DNA of 64,000 nucleotides from Owenia fusiformis (lineage: Eukaryota; Annelida; Polychaeta; Sabellida; Oweniidae). Shown here piece by piece: positions 57,451 through 64,000 of the stretch; position 1 is the stretch's first letter; every line of letters starts with the position of its first letter. The notes under the pieces are model-generated. The model made no database searches. It had not been told where the DNA came from and saw only the letters and a program-made list of their open reading frames with translations. The stretch lies in the NCBI GenBank assembly GCA_903813345.2, contig CAIIXF020000010.1, forward strand, positions 31,646,425 to 31,710,424, read 5' to 3'. The translations under genes were made by a program, and so were the position numbers.

Positions 57451-59476
57451 GCAAGCAGTCTAACAAAAAAAAAAAGTTTCAATTTTAGAATATTTCTGGC
57501 TTATGTCATTCCTTTTCATGTCTATTTTCTAAAAATATAATCCCAAAAGTGCACACTTTATTTCAGGAAAACTAAAGAGTTTACAACAATGACTTTTGTA
57601 TATTTCTTCTATAAGAATGGTTACTTATTATTTACAATTTTGCACTTTTAATCTATTATAACTTCATCAATTTCTAACATATCGTAAATATTTTGTGAGA
57701 TATTGTATTTGAGATTGTAAGGAATAGTGTACGTCAGTTGTACATGTTGCTTGTAATTTTGTCACCTCCATATATCTGATTCTGCCTTTAACCTAGAATG
57801 ACTTTGACCTCTGACCTTAGTAGAACGCTCACTGGCCCATCAAGTATGAGGGCAAAAGGAGATGTCGAGACCTACTATAAAGCATGTTCGGTCTGTCTGT
57901 CATTTTGTCTGTCTGTCGGGACATCTCCTTCTACACCATTTAACCATTTAAGGTCAAAGATAAATATTTTGGTATTTTACGTTTCAAGACCTTTGGACAA
58001 ATTCGATTCAATTCAAGAATCGGTCAAGGTCAAAAAATCAATATACAGGTTTTTTTTTTTGTAAAGATGTATTAAAGTTAAAATGTAAACAGAGATAAAA
58101 TAGGTTAGCTTCTATCGTTTCCTTGTGTATACGTTTATGTCTCTGCGTAATAACGCAGATGCAAGCAGGTAGTTACCAGTCTCACCACAAGGTGGCTTGT
58201 TCGGGTCAGATAGCATGGCGGGTATGGTAGAAAGTTCCCTTTAACTTAAAGTACATCTGTTTTCGTGGTTCAATTTTCATATCACCCTTAAAATGTATCT
58301 AATAGCAATGCAAATTAAAATATGTCCAGTGAAAGAAAATGCAATACAAGAATAGATATTTCACTTTTTGTGATTTTGTAACAATGGGGTTATTTTTTGT
58401 ATATGTAACATGGTCATTTTCACATTTTATATTATTACTGTTCATATTAATCAATCCCTATTCATCTCAATATAACAGGTCCCTAAGTAGGTTGTTTGCA
58501 GTTTTACTCTTTTAATACCATGTTCACTTTTCACCTTTTATTGAAACCAGTTATTCAACTATGCAAACTGTGTCAGTTTTATATATCTATTGTTCCCTTA
58601 TATGGTCTTTCTCACTCACATGTAGCTGAGTTTGGGTGTTGGCTTGTCAGTAGTTGTTGTAAGAGTTCATGTTGTACATTACAGAGCATTGTATTTTGAA
58701 CATTGAAGTTTGAAATATACTAGTTTATATATATTTTAATTTGAAGTTCGAGTTATTTTATTGCAACCCACACGCCCATTTACATATAACGCATTGAAAC
58801 AACTTTAAAAAGTGAGCAATGTCAGTGTTGTGATAATAACGCCCCTCATACCTATTTATTACAGGTCGTGTAGACCATTGTTGCCTGATTTATAGCAAAA
58901 ACATTGACTTTTGCACGTAGATGATGATGCGCCTTTTATAATAAATCTCATATCTTAGAAGCGTATCAGTTCAAAAAAATACTAGAAGACCTTACATATT
59001 TTGCCATGCACTGCGCCTATTAATTTGGCAATTCAGTTGTAAATTCTATCTTTAAAAAAATAAATCTTCCAAATTTGTTGAGTTTTCTTGCAGAAATCGC
59101 CTACCCCCCCCCCCCCCCCCCCATCCATCCATTTTGTATGATCACCGGGCGTGATTTAAGCTGCTGATATTCTTCTTTAAACGAGTCTATAAGTTGGACT
59201 CCCTTTATAGAAGCTTTGAATTTGCACTGCTTAATGCTGAAATTTTATTGTTTATCCATACATTTTTGTATAAAAAGAGATGTTAAGCCAAATGTTGCCC
59301 TAAAAATTCAGAAAATGTAAAAAATTTCGAATTTTCTATGTACAGGCTTTGTTGCCCCTTTAAGAAGCTCAATATGTAAATTATCTAATCAAACACTTCG
59401 TCCACCATTTTAAAACACTAATCAATCCAATCTGTGCTAGCGATTCATAGGGCGAGCCATTTGGATATTTCCAGGC
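57451..59476. other. No gene recognised; 19-C homopolymer
   Basis: Contains a run of about 19 C at 59104-59122 and CTGTCTGT repeats near 57892-57918. Open frames 57798-58064 and 58496-58699 have no domain features. Confidence 0.45.
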
Positions 59477-61124
59477 TTCGTACACACCTGCAAATGTCAG
59501 GGAAATTGACTTAATTTTCCAAGTGCTGGAAATGTCAGGGAATTTTAAAATCAGGTCAAAAGGGCCAAAGATGACCGGGAATTTTGAAACGGTAGATATT
59601 TCAGGGAAATTGGATTGAGTGGATTAATGAATTTCATAGATCTAGAGGCCCTTCAGGAGTGGAAAATCTTAAATTATCAGAGATTAATGTTTCCAAACTG
59701 TTTTGAAACAAACTAACGTCTTGTTTTCAAACTGCACCTTGCTCCTTTCTGTCGTATTTAATAAAACAAAAATAGTATATCACGGAGGGATACGAACCAC
59801 TCACCTGGGTCTTGGTTATTCACTAGCGCCATAGGCGTTCACCTATTCTGGATACAACTGACGAGTCGTATTTAAGTGGAGTCAAAAGTGAGGATCATTT
59901 TGAATTGACGCTCGGTATAAATATATAATACTTTTGTTCTTTCATATCGGTAGCATGTTGGCCTCATGGTTAGCGTGCCTGGTTCCACGCTCAAGGTTAG
60001 TTGATCGAGACCCGTTCATGTCGAACTTTTTGATTTGCTTGTTGTCAAGATATAATAAGTAGGGCAAAATCCAGAAAAAGTAGATCAAAAATACTCCAAT
60101 GGAGTATAAAATTGTCACCAGGATTCCGAAATGAGACGAATGTAATTCGTTAAATCTCGGTAGATAAGGTAGGTCAGAAAATCCGGTTTAATCCGAACTA
60201 GGTTCGGGAATTTTCGTCATAAGAAGTAGATCAAAAATACTCCAATGGAGTATAAAATTGTCACCAGGATTCCGAAATGAGACGAATGATAACTCGTGAA
60301 ATCTCGGAAGATAAAGTAGGTCAGAAAATCCGGATTAATCCGAACAAGGTTCGGGAATTTTCGTCATAAGAAGTAGATCAAAAATACTCCAAATGGAGTA
60401 TAAAATTGTCACCAGGATTCCGAAATACGACGAATCGAATCGGCAAACTTCGGTACAATAATGAAGTGCATAAAAACCGAAATCGTGAAACAGGTGTCAG
60501 GGGCTTCCCCTCATCTTTCCCGACATGGTTCTAAAAGCCTTATATGGATCTATCACGTGACATTCAAAATGACGTTCCTATATGGTTCTATGGGCCACGT
60601 GACCTAATACCAAATCAAAATCAAAATTTTACCTTGACCATTGGATGGGATTTCATAGAAAATATCCAAGAAAACATATTCTCGTGATCCTTAAATCACT
60701 TAAATTCGATCATTTTATCTTCACCCTTTGATGGAATTTTATGACAGAAGTTATGAAAACACATCATCATGTAAGGGTTTTCACCTAAATTAAAAATGAA
60801 AAATGTTTCATGAAAAATATCATCATGTTATGATTTGTATTTAAATAAGACCGTTTCATCTAAATACTTGCTGGATAATATTTCATAAAAAATGCACTTT
60901 AAAAATATTTCAGGATTTGCCTTAATTTATCAATGTAATGTAAGTATTAAATTGACTCTCAAATAGGCTTCTATTTTAACTTTTTCATTGAAATTAATAC
61001 TAGGCAGGACTCACTCTCTAAGTAGCTAATAAAAATTCAACCCTTGGATGTGATTTCGTTGAAAAAAAAATATCACAAGTCCAGAATCAAATGATTTGTT
61101 CAGAACCTCTTAAGATCATGTTTT
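59477..61124 (-). repeat. Long repeat family L, copy 4 (-), right arm of second pair
   Basis: Reverse complement of copy 3, extended inward by AAATGTCAGGGAATTTT text shared with copy 2 (25055-25250). It carries both tRNA-like modules and the tandem 147-bp units. Confidence 0.9.
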
Positions 61125-61759
61125 AATATTTTGACTATCTTTATCTTAAAATTGCCATAAATGACCATAAAGCTAGAAAGTGGAGATAACGATGGAGAAG
61201 GGACAATATAACGTCATTGACGTGTCTTATAATAACCATGTTAACGATTTGGAATCGTACAGTTAACGTTTAAAGCCCCCCTCACATATGAACGAAAACC
61301 CCTTTACGTCAACTTGCGTATAGTGGCGAATAGGAAATTAGTCAAATTCGTTCTCATTAGTACGAGTTCGTGACAGTACGTCGCAGTGTTCGTATAGATG
61401 CGTTTGTCAGCGTTTACCTCGGTTGAAATTAGTCTTTTTCGTCGGAAAATTTTGAACATGTTCAAAAAATTGCAGCGAATAAAAGTTTCGTGTGTCATTC
61501 GTTGAAATTCGTTTCAATGCGTTAACGATCGGTTAACCTTCGCATTGACTTCGTCAAGTGACGTTACATGTCGCTGGGGATAAGGTCGTATCCCCATAAT
61601 TTGCATATCAAGCGACTGACGACGATCCCATTACGAACCATTACGAACCATTGCGGCAGTTTGCAACCTTGTACGCAGTGGAACGAATACTTACGAATTG
61701 GATCTACGTTAAGCTGAATAATTGAGAGAATACCAAATTAAATCAAATAATTCTTTTGT
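61125..61759. other. 5' flank of the Harbinger gene
   Basis: No ORF. The sequence is rich in TACG/AACG words (61270-61700) and may include the element's left end, which I could not delimit. ATTACGAACC is directly duplicated near 61630. Confidence 0.4.
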
Positions 61760-63980
61760 CATGGAAGACACAGATCGACTGAGGCTGCAGTATGTGGCTG
61801 CTATGGCCCAGCAAGAAGTTTAAACGCAGCAACTTAACATTCACGAGTTCATCAGAGGCCGTTTTAGGCGGAGAAGGGGAGCCAGAGGACGTGGCATCTG
61901 GAGGAGACAATGGTTGAATCCAGAGAGACGGCGCCAATTCGGCATATATGATCAGCTCATGGTGGAGCTGAGAAGAGAGGACCCCAGAACATTCAAAAAG
62001 TTCCTCTGTATGCCAACAGAAATGTATGACGAAATCTTTGAGAGGGTCCGTCCTCGGCTATGGAAACAACATAGCTGTTACAGAGAGCCTTTAGGTCCAG
62101 GCCTCAAACTAGCTGCCACTATTCCCCACCTGGTTTCTGGTGCCAAGTACTCTGACATGCAGTACTCCTGGCGGGTTGCTGAGAATACCCTCTCTGTAGT
62201 GGTAAGAGAAGTCTGTCAAGCTATATGTGACGAATATCTTGATGAGGTCATGACAGCCCCCTCCACACCTGAAGAATGGAAACAATTGGCTGATGGTTTC
62301 CTCGAGAAGTGGAACTTTCCAAATTGCGTTGCTGCAATTGATGATTTGCGATCACCGAATGGATTCTGTCTTTTAGTGACGTCACAATTAGGTCACACAG
62401 TTTTAGATGCTTGATTTTGAGAGATTATCTTCTATATTTCGTGCTTTATTGATTTATTTTTCACGAAAGCGTTCTATTTGACTAGATCAACATTCATGCT
62501 AAGCACATACCAAGTCTAAGGTCTTACTGACATGATTTAGATAGCGGTTTAGCGCCCCCCGATTTTGACAAAAACGGGGGGCGCTTATAGGCATCGATGT
62601 TTAGTATGAATTTCACCCAAACTTCGCACATATATAGACATACTCATGATCTAGTCAAATAGGCATACCTGGTAAATATCCGACCCATGGTTTTTATATA
62701 AGAAACGACAATATTTTTAGCTCAAAACTGCCACGTGTCCGCCATTTCGTGATTCCATCATGTCTAATATCATTTCTATATGACGTCATACCAATAAGAC
62801 GAAATACGTGACAACAGTATCCATAAACAAAATTCCTGAATTCTGATCGCAAAAGGTCAATTGATGGCAAACACATAGCCATCAGAAAGCCTAATAGCTC
62901 TGGTTCCTTATATTATAATTATAAGGGTTTCTACAGCATCATCTTACTGGGAATTGTCGACTCAGACTACAAGTTCGTGTGGTGTGATCTGGGTGGTGAG
63001 TAAACTCTACAAACGTTACTGCATTAATTTTGTAATTATATAGATTTAATACAATTATAGCTATATTTGCAATGTATACTGTCTTGTATAATTTCAGGAT
63101 TGTCTTGTATAATTTCAGGATATGGTTCAAGTGGAGATGCCAGGTTCTATAATGCATCGGAATTCTTGGAGATGGTGCAGGATGGTTCGATTGCATTTCC
63201 ACACCAACAGCCATTTCCCAACGACACCGTTGATATGCCTTTTTTCTTGGTAGGGGATGACGCATTCAGCCTCAGTGATCACATGCAGAAGCCCTATGGA
63301 CATAGAACCCTCACTAGAGGAAAGAATTCTAAACTACCGGTTATCGAGGGCTAGGAGGGTTTCAGAAAACGCCTTTTTGGCCAACCGATTCCAGGTACAT
63401 TGTAATTTATAATATTTGTCGGCGAAACAAACAGTTAACTCCAAGTTCCTGGGACTATCTAGATACGTTTATTCGACTTCGAGTAAATGAGACTTCATTC
63501 GAACTTCCGCTAATTGAGACATGTAAATAGTATGTTTTGTTTGATAAATAATTTGAAAGATGCGCATAAATTGGAACCAACTGAGTTCCACATTCGACCT
63601 ATAACAGTTTAACTATTAATCCGTATTTTCAAATTAATTCAATTTAACGCATAATAACATTTCAGGTACTCCTCTCAACGATGAACCATAAGCCATCCAC
63701 AGCGAGGCTGATAGTCAAGACATGCTGCATTCTCCACAACTTGATGAGAATGAGGTACCCTACAATGCAAAATGCACTGATTGACCAAGAGGACAGAAGA
63801 GGCGACATGGTTCCTGGGGAATGGAGGAGAGATCGCAACTTGGAAGATGTCAGGGCTGCCAATATCAGAGGCCACAACACAGCAAACAAAAAGGGGAAGA
63901 TTGTGAGAAATACTCTGAAGCACTGGGTCAACTCTCCAGCAGGAAGTGTACCATGGCAAGACAGGATCGTGCCAAATTAA
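61760..63980 (+). pseudogene. PIF/Harbinger transposase gene (HARBI1-like), inactivated
   Basis: Exon 1 (61760-62343) runs MEDTDRLRLQYV..., an Arg-rich stretch, then the Harbinger N-terminal domain (FKKFLCMPTEMYDEIFERV, LAATIPHLVSGAKYSDM) to AID. The next block (62858-62987, donor GGGTG|GTGAGT) gives [20 protein letters not shown] and KFVWCDLGG. Exon 3 (from 63119) gives SSGDARFYN (second Asp) and then, frame-shifted, NYRLSRARRVSENAF (Glu). The final exon (63667-63980) ends NSPAGSVPWQDRIVPN-stop. Breaks: TAA after EV at 61820-61822, a 514-bp insertion at the first Asp, and a 2-nt frameshift near 63317. The usual Myb-like partner gene is not in view; it may lie beyond 64000. Confidence 0.85.
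62344..62857 (+). mobile_element. 514-bp insertion with 9-bp duplication in the transposase
   Basis: CAATTGATG occurs at 62335-62343 and 62858-62866; one copy plus the flanks restores uninterrupted coding sense (AIDGKH). The insert ends share TTTGCGATCA in inverted orientation. A 9-bp duplication fits a Mutator/hAT-like range. A hairpin AGCGCCCCCCG / CGGGGGGCGCT lies at 62551-62585. Confidence 0.8.
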
Positions 63981-64000
63981 AGGTTGGACTTTGAGAAATA

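Noticed and set aside
59104-59122. 19-C homopolymer as a G-quadruplex-type regulatory element
   Set aside because: A single homopolymer of uncertain length, prone to sequencing error; no nearby gene to regulate.
62344-62857. Intron of the Harbinger gene
   Set aside because: The 9-bp direct duplication at both borders and restoration of the frame on its removal fit a transposon insertion better; no GT...AG border matches.

Overview
The window looks like repeat-rich, AT-rich, intron-containing animal DNA, most likely from a lophotrochozoan and perhaps a bivalve mollusc. That assignment is an inference from short phase-1 Ly6/uPAR exons in large introns, many foldback and MITE-like elements, and mariner, PIF/Harbinger and Mutator-like transposase genes or remnants. 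There is no operon structure, CRISPR array or rRNA.

Region by region. 0.46-4.8 kb: a 4.3-kb unit bounded by two apparently identical 460-bp direct repeats. It encodes an intact 693-aa Mutator-like DDE transposase (+) and, converging on it with 15 bp between the ORFs, a 131-aa protein (-) carrying a His-Cys-box (I-PpoI-type His-Me finger) nuclease signature. CCTGTA sits one base outside each end. This is the most unusual object in the window. 5-12.5 kb: a mariner fossil, an inverted-repeat pair with a nested MITE, a palindrome and unassigned DNA. 12.5-43.4 kb: a minus-strand cluster of three Ly6/uPAR (three-finger) genes. Gene B (32038-33684) can be assembled completely from three phase-compatible exons. 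Genes A and C lack a visible signal-peptide exon. Two paralogous 57-bp Ser/Thr-rich phase-1 exons lie between B and A. The 15-kb intron of gene A holds a ~14-kb block bounded by long inverted repeats; the intron of gene C holds a 2.4-kb foldback element.

44.7-49.2 kb: composite elements in which a palindrome with a conserved GAGCGNAGCGAG-like tip is followed by variable tandem-repeat bodies closed by the same TATGGAATAA motif. 50-61 kb: a CG-rich palindromic element, two neighbouring mariner-type elements with TA duplications, and a second inverted pair of the ~1.5-kb repeat seen at 13-27 kb, with MITEs between its arms. 61.7-64.0 kb: a broken multi-exon PIF/Harbinger transposase gene with a nonsense codon, a 514-bp insertion beside the first catalytic Asp flanked by a 9-bp duplication, and a frameshift.

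The only host genes I can defend are the Ly6 genes, predicted secreted or GPI-anchored cell-surface proteins. Almost everything else with an identity is mobile-element sequence. Coordinates were read by eye and may be off by one or two bases.
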